From: Cucumis sativus
Lineage: Eukaryota > Streptophyta > Magnoliopsida > Cucurbitales > Cucurbitaceae
DNA length: 64,000 nucleotides
Reading direction: 5' to 3'
NCBI RefSeq assembly: GCF_000004075.3
Contig: NC_026661.2
Coordinates: 4,650,001-4,714,000 of the forward strand
The notes under the pieces are model-generated. The model did not search any database and had not been told where the DNA came from. It saw nothing but the letters and a program-made list of their open reading frames with translations. Positions 10,684 through 20,955 of the stretch are shown one piece after another. The first letter of the stretch is position 1; each line of letters begins with the position of its first letter. Both the position numbers and the translations under genes were made by a program.

Positions 10684-12729
10684 TTACATGGTGATCTTCT
10701 TTTTACGATCATCAGCAAGTTGTTTGAGTGGTTCCATTTGAATGATTGAGTTTGGTAACTTTTGTGCAACCATAATATGAAAGAAACCCATAACTCCAAT
10801 GTGAGTTTAAGAAGGATGATATTTGGATATCATAGTTAACATTTCTTTATTGTTGATTTTGACAGAGCCTGGCTTTGGATAACAAGTTGACATCCCAACC
10901 ACATACCCCTTTTCATTCCCTATTTCACTTCCATTTCCATATATGGGAGATGAAGAACATAGATCTCTTCCATCCTAATAAATGTATAAATACATATAAT
11001 TCACAAACTTAATAAAACTTCTGTCACGTATAATTCGGTTAAATTATAAATTTAGTTTTTTACCTTTAGATTGAAAACTTCAAAAAGTATCTATAATTAA
11101 ACAAACACTGTGCAGTAAACATTTTGTTTCTGGTTTTTTGTTTTTAAAAATTAAACTTATTTTCTCTAATTTTTTAAATTAGTGTATTTTTTAAGTACAT
11201 ATCTAAAGGTTATTTGACACAAAATTGAAATATAAAATTAAAAGATCAACTACGTATATTTTTTACACACATCAAAGTTTAAAAAATGTGTAATTTAATT
11301 TTATAAGGAATGAAGAGACCAATTATTAAGATAAACAAGAAAAAAATACCTGTCCATAAAGCACTGAACCAAGACCACCAACATGGAGATGGGCCATTCC
11401 ATATATGATATAGCCACTACTTGGAGACAATAACCTCACCATTTTTGTAGCATTACATTCATCACCAACCTTGTTTGTGGAGCAAGTCCCTCCTACATTA
11501 TACTCCACCTATACACAAACCATCAAATATTTAATATACATGATGTGTATATATATAGCAAATGGATAAATAGTTGACTTACAAGACAATTATGTTGTTG
11601 AGGAGCTCCTGTTGAGTCCATCAATGGCTTCCAAGTGTCTGTGATATCAAAAATATAAACCTTAAGAGGAATAACAAGATCATCATCCCAATCCACCCAC
11701 TTGACTGTATATCTAACATACAAATTCCTTTGTTGATCATCTCCTAACTTATTTTCATACCCTTTTTTCACTTTACATTGAGTTTGATCATAACAACATC
11801 TTAAACCTCCAATATAATCATCTTCCAAAGCCATTCCCAACCCATCTTTTGTAACATTATACAAATGACGTTTACATTCAATACATCCAATTCTATCTTC
11901 AACGCCTCTTGTATCAATGGCATGAATATTAAGAACCCATTTCTCTTCGTACCCTAAAGGGACTTCCTTTTCATTACCAACTTCTATTCCATATGGGTGT
12001 GGAAGAAATGAGGATGTTTTTCTTGACTCTGCACCTGTCCCAAAGAAATGTGGAAGTGCATGTTTTTGACATACTCCATTGTTTCCTGCTACTATGAAAT
12101 TTGGTTCGTGGAGTTGAGTGAAGGAAGTGTTGATGTTTGGATCTTTTGAGTCTTTGTGTTGGTAATACCTGTTGTTACGTTGCACAAAAATATGTTATTT
12201 TAGATCAGGAATATATAATATAAATGTTTCTCACTCTACTAATATCGATCACTACTAAATATAGTCAACCTAAACTATTACAACTAACTTATTCTCCTGA
12301 TAATCGTCAGTAAAATACTGTTATTCATAAAGAAGATGTGTCTGATATCAACTGTAATGAGTTATGTTAAGAAATGTTGGATTGCCTAGAGAAGCGAGAG
12401 AGAGATAAATTGTAACGATAATAGTACCTTGTTATTCCCCAATGGTGAAGATAAGTTTCAAAGAGAGGGATGGGATTGTCTTCTTCATCTACGACTTCAA
12501 TATCAAAACTTTTGATAGCAATATGACCTTTGGGAAAGTTGGTATTATAGAAGAATCTCTCCACTACATGGCCAGGTTTTAAAGTGAAGAATGGAGTCAT
12601 ATAAGTCTTTGTTCTTATGACTTGCTGATCGTTCTTCTTGTTTATTACAACCCCTTCCAAATATGGTATCATAATTCCTATGGAAGAGAGTAGTAGCAAC
12701 CACCAAAAACAATGGTGATGCTTCAACAT
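10684..12729 (-). pseudogene. SURNod19-family gene, copy 2 (premature stop in last exon)
   Basis: The four-exon layout matches copy 1 exactly (12729-12428, 12168-11583, 11508-11350, 10974 onward). The exon lengths 302, 586 and 159 are identical. In exon 4 the codon that is CAA (Gln405) in copy 1 is TAA here (10807-10809), so translation ends at 404 residues instead of 445. The reading frame beyond the stop is otherwise kept to 10684. Compared with copies 1 and 3 it has its own substitutions (QQVIR, FPKGH, FDIEV, GITRYY). Its 5' leader acceptor seems lost: the GCAG before the ATG has become ACAT. The expected leader exon is pushed about 3.7 kb away by insertions. A truncated product is possible, but loss of function is more likely. 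Confidence 0.82.
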
Positions 12730-12954
12730 TTTGCTATTTGTTTTTGATTATGTGAAAAAGAATTGAATCGTAATACGGTTTAAATAACCAAAGAAGAAAA
12801 AGGGACAAATATTTAGTGATGTGACAGATTTTGAATGAGATTATTTGAATTTGCTATAAATGGAATGATGATAATGACAATTGTGGGGGTAGGAAATAAA
12901 GGAAGTGGGTGTGGAAAAGATAGAATTTTTTCTTTAAAAAAATAAGAATATGAT

Positions 12955-13215
12955 TATTCGATACAAATTTTGAATTGAATGACAAAAACATTTAGAAAAA
13001 ACTGGCTCATGGCACGTAATTTTTTTGTATATGACACAAAATTAAACGGTAATCATAGGGCTATCGAAAGACCATCCGACAGTAATTATCGTGTTGTCGA
13101 CTTTTAAATTTGTTACTTTGTAATTTAGAAGATGTAGTGACATTGACCATATCATCATTTTTTTTTTCTATTTGCGCTAGAAACCCTATTTTTTATTTTA
13201 ATTCTAAAAATGGAA
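12955..13215. repeat. Unit-2-specific insertion (about 260 bp)
   Basis: Units 1 and 2 align on both sides (AAGAATATG... before, TTTTATAATCTAAA... after), but unit 2 carries about 260 extra bases. I found no coding frame or clear inverted ends. It may be a small nonautonomous element. Confidence 0.5.
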
Positions 13216-14495
13216 ACCCTCTATCTACTTTTATAATCTAAACTGTCACTTAATTCTTTTTAAATTAATTAAGGCACATAAAAAGAAATAGACATTTTCA
13301 ACAATAGTAGAGTAAATTAAAATATTTACTAAAATTTTGGATTCTATCGATTATATAGAAATTGATAACTTCTATAACGGTAGAGATATCAATGTTTATT
13401 ATTTATAGAATCTTAAATTTTACGAGTTATTATTTTTTTTATAATTTTTGATAATTTTGAAATCTAGAGATTACGTTTGAAATGATGTAGCTATTAAAAA
13501 GGTTACTTTTCTATTAGAATATAGTAAAACATCACTATCCAATCGTGATAGACAAAATTGATGAACTCGGTTGGATGCTTCGTGTCCCAAAATTGAACTT
13601 CATAGACGAAAAAGATGAATATTTAATTAAAAAAGAAAATTAAGAAACAAATAACATTTTAAAAAAACAAAACACAAAATGAATAAAAGAAGATAAATTA
13701 AAACTCATACCTCATATAAGATAGATGAACGAATGTTGATTTTGAGATGAAATTCTATACTATAATTAAAATAGTGGAGACAAAGCAGGGGTGGACAAGT
13801 GTGTGCAAGGGGAGGCCTTCGAATTGGTGAAGATAAGGAGCAATTTTGTTGAGAGTGACGGGGAGGGCCATGGAGACTCATTGTCATGGGGTGGAGAGTG
13901 ATAGATTTTTTTTTGCTTTGGGGGCCATTGAACTTGTGGTCATGGAGAGGAGAGTGATAGATTTCTTTTAGTTTGAGGATGAGATTCAACCCTTTTTTGG
14001 TCACCTATAATGATAATTCGAGTAAAAGTATATTTTTGGTTTCGATTAAACACTCTAGTCCTTCGAGTTTGTAGAATAGTTCTAAATGGTCTTTCAGTTC
14101 ATTTTTGTTAGTCGTTCTCTAACACAAAATTGTGTTTACGGAATTTAATTTTATTAGGTGGTTTTTTATTTTTCTATTTCATTTTTTTTGTTGGGTATGT
14201 TTTTCCTTTCACTCTCCCTTTTTCCTACCTTTTATCTCTTTTCCATTTCTCTCGTAGTCTCCCTTTCTCCTTTCTCGCAACTCACTTTGAACTGTCCCGA
14301 GGACGTGACATCTCCATCAATAAGAATTTTGTTCAAGCACTCATTTACGAGGTGGGAAATAGATTTAAATATGGACAAAGACATTCCTTTTAGCTTCTCC
14401 ATCCTTACTTTTGGTCTCCCTGGTCTTTGGAAAAAACGTTAAGAAATTGTATGAAAAGACGGAGTGGACCAATTTTAAGCTTTCTTTACATTTTA

Positions 14496-14777
14496 GATAG
14501 GGAAATTGCAATTGATGACTATTTTAGCAATAATAATTAAGGATATAGCAACATTTTAAAAAAATTGCAAATATAGCAAAACTATCACTGATAGACTTGT
14601 ATCACTGATAGACTTCATATGATATATTAGTGATTGACCAATATTTGCAACATGGTCTATCAGTGATAGACTTATATCATTGATAGAATTTGACAAATTT
14701 TGCTATATTTGCAAAATTTTTAAAATTGTGTTATATACTTAATTAATTTGAATTTAATTGCTAAATTTGCAACTATC
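14496..14777. mobile_element. MITE with long (about 75 bp) terminal inverted repeats
   Basis: The left arm runs from GATAG (14496-14500) to GCAAATATAGCAAAA (about 14566-14581). The right arm is its degenerate inverse, from TTTTGCTATATTTGC (about 14697) to CTATC (14773-14777). Between them lie repeats of the CTATCACTGATAGAC type. No transposase frame is present. Related sequence occurs at 20578-20955. Confidence 0.75.
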
Positions 14778-14885
14778 TCGTTAAGATTTTTTTATAAAAA
14801 GACGCAGGTGAGGTGAATTTTCGGAAAGTTTTTCACTATGGAACTTTTCTTGATGTTTAAAAAACGTTAAGAGCTATGTACTTTT

Positions 14886-14910
14886 ACTTGACGTTTTTAA
14901 AATGTCAAGT
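14886..14910. repeat. 25-bp imperfect palindrome
   Basis: ACTTGACGTTTT and AAAATGTCAAGT form near-perfect inverted arms (one mismatch) around a single base. It may be the residue of a transposon end. Confidence 0.6.
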
Positions 14911-15159
14911 AATATCCCTTCAAATGATTGTTTACTTATTATACGATCTGCTAACTTTCCATACAATAATTTAATTTCATACTCTACAAAATACTCGTAA
15001 ACTTACTTTTATTAAATAAATATTCAATCTCCAACCTGATATCCAACCTAACAAAAAAAAAAAAACCAAAATTTTCAACTCAACTCATATTTTTAAACTA
15101 ACACAACCTAACTTATATAATATGAGATGGGAAGGTTGTCGGGTTATTCGAGTTGGACC

Positions 15160-15771
15160 TAAACTCGTACTTGCAACTCTTTTGTTCACCCTGTCTCCAT
15201 CTCTCTCGACTTCTCTTTCAATCTTCGTCTTCGACTCTCTCGCCGAATTGCAGGCGCAAGAATAAACCCTTCTCCGAATTGGGTTTGTATAGCCCATGAG
15301 GGAAGGGTTTCACGTTTGTTTCTCACCCTTTGCTTTGTTCCTCATGACGAGGTTTTGTTTTACAACATTCCTCATATGAAAATTCCATTCACCACTGGCT
15401 CATGGCTTCTTCTTCAATCTTCTTCTCCTCGTTCTGTTCTGTTCTTATTCTTCTCCTTTGTGGCTTTCATTCTCCAGGGTTTCAACCGATTTAGTTAGTA
15501 ATATTATCCTTTTTAATTATATTTTTCTGTTTTGATTATGATGATCATTTTGACCTCAAATATTTTTGTAGGGTTTTTAATTGTAGCTTTTGGTGAAGTA
15601 GGATTGAAGTTTTTAACCATGATGACAATGGCCATTGAAGATGAAGATTCTATGGCTCTTTTACCATTTGGAGGATCAGGCTTTAGTGTTGGAAGCTTCA
15701 TGATCCGACTTCCTCAATGCAGTGGCCCTCATCGGCCAAGTAACTCTTTCCAACTTCATCTTAGATTATAA
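15160..15771 (+). other. Gene-like segment of unknown origin inside the unit 2 insertion
   Basis: Base composition is less AT-rich than the surroundings. A CT-rich, leader-like stretch is followed by short frames at 15316-15498 and 15532-15771. The second encodes a peptide with MTMAIEDEDSMALLPFGGSG and ends RPSNSFQLHLRL. I do not recognise it. It could be a captured 5' gene fragment, a decayed gene or chance. No complete exon chain was found. Confidence 0.3.
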
Positions 15772-16410
15772 CATTTGATACTAAAATGTCAATATGGGCG
15801 TTTCTCTATTAGGGAATAGTAACGTTTTATGCATATCTCCTGGCATCAAGATCAGTGTTTCTTCATTAACTAAATTATAAGAACTACAGCTACAATACAA
15901 GGACAAAAAATATTACTAATTCTTAGGTTACAAATATATTTAATATTTTGCAATATACTATGTATATATGTATATAGATTCATTTGTTTCAATTTTCTAA
16001 TATATATGTAAAAGACTTATCAAATATTTATATTATTTGACACAAACATCAAAGTTTTGATTTGTTACATTTGTTACCGTTTGTATGCAATGCATACAAT
16101 TTGAAATAGTTTGTATCCAAGAATTTGTTATAGCCTATATAATTAATTCTTTTCATCCATGGCGATGAAAAAAACAAATGTGAATAATAAACTCACAGTC
16201 AATCCAAATGTGAATGTCAACAAAAAGAGTATTTCTCGATGGTATAAAAAAATGACTTTTAATTAGTATGAACAAATGGTATGCATAGTTTATTAATCCT
16301 CTAATCTCTAATAACCTCAAACACATGCATGAAACTCAAAATCATGTCTATATTATATATTAACACATTGATAGATAGATATATACTTAGATGAATTAAC
16401 AAATTACTAA

Positions 16411-16560
16411 CTGTAGAGATTCTGAAGAAAGAGGAAGTAGAAGTAGCAGAAGAAGAAAGAAAAAGAAGGAGGAGGATGCAAAGATAGAAAGAGCTTTGAA
16501 TTGATTGGCAATGGAGGATTTGGCTTCAATCTATATTATATTATATTATTATATATCATT
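16411..16560 (-). promoter_or_regulatory. Leader/promoter remnant of SURNod19 copy 2
   Basis: It is collinear with the copy 1 leader: TA-rich box, CT-rich leader, and donor CTACA|GTTAGT at about 16411. It is now separated from copy 2 by the insertion block, and its partner acceptor near 12745 is mutated. Productive splicing to copy 2 is therefore doubtful. Confidence 0.5.
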
Positions 16561-16978
16561 TATGGCTTAGATGGAAAACCATTTAACAAAAACTTAGCCT
16601 TTTTAAAAGTTCCAAAATAATAATTGTTAATGCTAAAAATAATGTCATAATAGAAACATTAAACATCAAGATAATTACATTATAATTGAAAAAAAAGTAA
16701 GACATAAATAATCAAATTGTTGACTTTTAGTGTAAAAAGTTAAGGAGAAGATATATATTTCTTTTGGTAAAGGATCCATAAGGATTCACCTAATTCATAT
16801 ACTAAAAGGATTCATTATTATTAATGGATGATATATATATATATTGCACAAGTTGCACCAAACCAAATAGATTCAGTTTTGTTCGATATTTGAATAAGTT
16901 TTACCATAAAATGAGACTATCTTCAGCTTAATTTTATTTCTGATTTATTCAAATTAAATTTTTAAGAAACAAAACTAA

Positions 16979-17040
16979 GGAACGTGAGTATGTCAAAAAC
17001 TCCTATTGTTTATACCTCATCTGATCCATTCACCCTGTAG
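16979..17040 (+). pseudogene. TIN1 3'-end fragment, copy 3
   Basis: It holds the last 20 or so TIN1 codons with one clear amino-acid change (YTSSDPF for YTPSDPF), the stop codon and 3' UTR, but no upstream TIN1 sequence. Confidence 0.92.
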
Positions 17041-17520
17041 TTAGTATCTGTAGGTTTTGTTATCGTTTGGGGTCAGTACCCTTTTGTGGTTAAAATGTAA
17101 AAATTATATATTAAATGAATATAGAGAGAAGTCGAGTACTATAAGAACTACTGATGATATCCAAAGTTTCTCTACGAAATTTTATTTTATTAGTTTTCTT
17201 TAGGCTATTTGTTAAATTACTTTTGAATTATTTTCTTTGAAAGGTTGGTGGTATTTCTACAACAACGTAACTCTCTTTTCTATGTGTCTTAACTTAATGC
17301 TAAATACATTTTTACTATGAGAAGATATTAAACATATTGTACAATCTTATATTATAACATTATACAAACACACAAACTTTTATGCCATAGTATCATTCAA
17401 GTTCAGTACTCTTAGACTTATAACAAAACCAAACCATAGGTCTAAATTAGTAGATGACAGAGTTCATTATCGTCATCTTCTTCATAGACCCACCAATTGT
17501 AATATAATAATGTAAAGATT

Positions 17521-19759
17521 TTACATGATGATCTTCTTCTTACGATCATCAGCAAGTTGTTTGAGTGGTTCCATTTGAATGATTGAGTTTGGTAACTTTT
17601 GTGCAACCATAATATGAAAGAAACCCATAACTCCAATGTGAGTTTGAGAAGGATGATATTTGGATATCAGAGTTAACATTTCTTTATTGTTGATTTTGAC
17701 AGAGCCTGGCTTTGGATAACAAGTTGACATCTCAACCACATACCCCTTTTCATTCCCTATTTCACTTCCATTTTCCATATATGGGAGATGAAGAACATAG
17801 ATCTCTTCCATCCTAATAAATGCATAAATACATATTATTCACAAATTTAATAAAACTTGGTTAAATTATAAGTTTGGTTTCTTTACTTCTAGACTTTTTT
17901 TTTTTTTTTTTTTTTTGCCTATAAACTGAATTTTCAAAAAGCATCTATAATTAAACAAATTTCTATGACAACAGTGCAGTAAACCTTTCGTTTTTGGTTT
18001 TTGGTTTTTGAAAATTAAGCTTATTTTCTCTCCAATAGTTAGTATGTTTTTTAAATACATATCTAAAAGTTATTTCAGAAATATAAAATTAAAAGTTCAA
18101 CTAAGTATATTTTTTACCCATCAAAGTTAAAAAAATGTGTAATTTTAATTTTCTAAGAAATGAAGAGAACATTTTTTAAGATAAATGAGAAAAAAATACC
18201 TGTCCATAAAGCACTGAACCAAGACCACCAACATGGAGATGAGCCATTCCATATATGATATAGCCACTACTTGGAGACAATAGCCTCACCATTTTTGTAG
18301 CATTACATTCATCACCAACCTTGTTTGTGGAGCAAGTCCCTCTTACATTATACTCCACCTGTACACAAACCATCAAATGATATACATGTATATATATAGC
18401 AAATTATGGAAGTAGTTTGACTTACAAGACAATTATGTTGTTGTGGAGCTCCTGTTGAGTCCATCAATGGCTTCCAAGTATCTGTGATATCAAAAATGTA
18501 AACCTTAAGAGGAATAACAAGATCATCATCCCAATCCACCCACTTGGCTGTATATCTAGCATACAAGTTCCTTTGTTGATCATCTCCTAATTCATTATCA
18601 TACCCTTTTTTCACTTTACATTGGGTCTGATCATAACAACATCTTAAACCTCCAACATAATCATCTTCCAAAGCCATTCCCAACCCATCTTTTGTAACAT
18701 TATACAAATGACGTTTGCATTCAATACATCCAATTCTATCTTCAACACCTCTTGTATCAATGGCATGAATATTAAGAACCCATTTCTCTTCATACCCTAA
18801 AGGGACTTCCTTTTCATTACCAACTTCTATTCCATATGGGTGTGGAAGAAATGAGGATGTTTTTCTTGAATCTGCCCCTGTCCCAAAGAATTGTGGAAGT
18901 GCATGTTTTTGACATACTCCACTGTTTCCTGCTATTATGAAATTTGGTTCTTGGAGTTGAGTGAAGGAAGTGTTGGTGTGTGGATCTTTTGTGTCTTTGT
19001 GTTGGTAATACCTGTTGTTGTTGCACAAAAATATGTTATTTTAGATCAGGAAAAATATAAATGTTTCTCAAATAATCAATTAAACATGTATATACTCACT
19101 ACTAATATCACTGCTAATACAGTCAACCTAAACTCATATACTTCATAACTAACTCCATTTCAAACAAATTATTTAATACTCCGCATTGCAAGCAAACTTC
19201 CTGAATTAGTGAGGTAAAATACTCTTAATTAGACACCAAAAACGTATAGATCATTTGACTTGACTCAGATTATAATAACAACAAAAACTATTACGACTAA
19301 CTTATTCTCTGGAAAATCTTATTACAATAATGTTATTCATAAAAGAGATGTGCCTGATCAACAGTAATGAGTTATGTTAAGAAATATTCGATTGCCTAGA
19401 AAAGAGAGAGAGAAATGGTATAGACAGTAAATAAAACAATAAGAGTAATAATAGTACCTTAGAATTCCCCAATGGTGAAGATAAGTTTCAAAGAGAGGGA
19501 TGGGATTGTCTTCTTCATCTACGACTTCAACATCAAAACTTTTGATAGCAATATGGCCTTCGGGAAAGTTGGTATTATAGAAGAATCTCTCCACTACATG
19601 GCCAGGTTTTAAAGTGAAGAATGGAGTCATATAAGTCTTTGTTTTTATGACTTGATGATCGTTTTTCTTGTTTATTACAACCCCTTCCAAATATGGTATC
19701 ATAATTCCTATGGAGAAGAGTAATAGGAACCACCATAAACATTGGTGATGCTTCAACAT
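17521..19759 (-). pseudogene. SURNod19-family gene, copy 3 (frameshift in last exon)
   Basis: Exons match copies 1 and 2 in position and length (19759-19458, 19011-18426, 18358-18200, 17812 onward). In exon 4 a run of three T (plus strand) is four here (TCCATTTTCC at about 17767-17776). The frame shifts after IYG and stops at 17762-17764, giving about 365 residues and losing the MSTCYPKPGS end. The downstream frame is otherwise open to 17521. Exon 2, intron 1 and most of exon 1 are almost identical to copy 1. Exon 4 instead shares copy 2 residues (KINNKE, GFFHIM, LADD), so the gene looks mosaic. An upstream in-frame ATG at 19837 exists but falls before the conserved acceptor. The normal leader exon is absent. 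Probably nonfunctional. Confidence 0.82.
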
Positions 19760-20577
19760 TTCTGCTTTGTTTGATTCTGCAAAAAAAAAAGTTTGAACCG
19801 TAATACGGTTTAAATAACCAAAGAAAAAAGAGGGCAAATGTTTAGTGACAGATTTTGAATTAGATCAGTATTTGGAATCACTATATAATATAAATGGAAT
19901 GATGATATAATGATAATTGGGGGTAGGGAATAAAGGAAGTGGGTGGAAAAGAGAGATTTTCTTAACATAAGAATATGGTTATAATTTCTATGCCTACTTT
20001 AATTTAAAGAACTAAATTAAAATATTTTCTAGATTTGGATGCTAGCTTTTCAAAAATAAAAGATTTTTAGCATGTCATCAAAATCAGTGATTACACATTT
20101 TTAATGACTATCCAAAAAGCGCGTAAAGTTTTGACTACTAGGATATGATCTTAAAAATTTTGAAAGTAAAAAACTATGATCTTATTTTGTTGAGGCAAGA
20201 TTTACAACACCCAAAAATCCTTTTCATGTAATTAGATCAAATCATACCGAATCACAACGTCATTATACTAATACACTTATTGAATTAGGTAAAAAGATCT
20301 AATTCTTAAGACACTATTAAAAGTGAATTTTGAATGAGTTGATGCTCCAAATCACTCACTCTCAAACTTTCTTCCATCATCCCATGCTCACACTCTAAAA
20401 ACCAAATGATCGAAACTATATGTATAGTCTCCAAACTTCTTAAAACAACAATTTAACTAATTCTTAAAACAACAGTGAATTGTGAATAGTAAGCTCTACG
20501 GTCAACCAAATGTGAACGTTAATAAAAAGAGTATTCTCGACAGTAAAAGACTTCTTAGTATCAACAAATGGTATATA

Positions 20578-20706
20578 TGTAAGTCTATTATCGATAGACC
20601 ATGTTACAAATATTGGTCTATCACTGATAGTTTTGTTATATTTGCAATTTTTTAAAAATTTTGCTGTATCCTTAATTATTATTGTAATCAATTGCAATTT
20701 TCCTAT
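20578..20706. mobile_element. Partial MITE at the broken end of unit 3
   Basis: The central CTATCACTGATAG motif and one inverted arm (TTTTGTTATATTTGCAATTT to CAATTGCAATTTTCC) match the reverse complement of the left arm of the element at 14496. The other arm is missing at the junction with unit 3. Confidence 0.7.
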
Positions 20707-20751
20707 ATTGTAATCAGATATATTCGCAAATTTTTCATTAGATTAAAAAAA

Positions 20752-20955
20752 ATTAAATATATAGCAACATTTTAAAAAATTTATAAATATAGTAAAATTT
20801 GTTAAATTCTATCCATTATAGAAATTTATCACCGATAAATCATGTTATAAATATTGGTCTATCACTAATAGATCATACGAGTCTATCAAATTTTTTAAAA
20901 TGTTATTATATACTTAATTATTTTAAACCTAATTTTCTAAATTTGTATTTACATC
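20752..20955. mobile_element. Degenerate second MITE copy
   Basis: ATATAGCAACATTTTAAAAA at the left, a centre with GGTCTATCACTAATAGA, and an A/T-rich inverse arm at the right mark a decayed member of the same family next to the partial copy. Confidence 0.55.

Larger units (their letters stand above)
13340..16180. other. Unit-2-specific insertion/replacement block (about 2.8 kb)
   Basis: Alignment with unit 1 fails at about 13340 (after AAATTAAAATATTTACT) and resumes near 16180 (AATGTGAA...CAAAAAGAGTATT). The block holds an intact-looking MITE, a short imperfect palindrome and a gene-like segment of unknown origin. No matching ends of one single element were found, so it may be several insertions. 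Confidence 0.6.
10199..16978. repeat. Tandem duplication unit 2 (enlarged by insertions)
   Basis: This unit begins with a TIN1 tail fragment, then SURNod19 copy 2. Its collinearity with unit 1 is broken by extra DNA at about 12955-13215 and about 13340-16180, and then resumes through the leader region. The unit is about 6.8 kb against 4.6 kb for unit 1. Confidence 0.85.
16979..20578. repeat. Tandem duplication unit 3 (truncated)
   Basis: It starts with a TIN1 tail, continues through SURNod19 copy 3, and follows unit 1 to the sequence AACAAATGGTATATATGT. There it breaks abruptly into MITE sequence. The leader exon and promoter present in units 1 and 2 are missing. Confidence 0.85.

Noticed and set aside
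13705-14004. 99-codon minus-strand frame within the unit 2 insertion
   Set aside because: Low-complexity composition, no recognised domain, no promoter or splice context, and it lies in inserted repeat-like DNA.
19760-19837. Upstream in-frame ATG extending SURNod19 copy 3
   Set aside because: It falls before the conserved TTGCAG acceptor and is absent from copies 1 and 2. The signal-peptide start MLKHH fits the family better.
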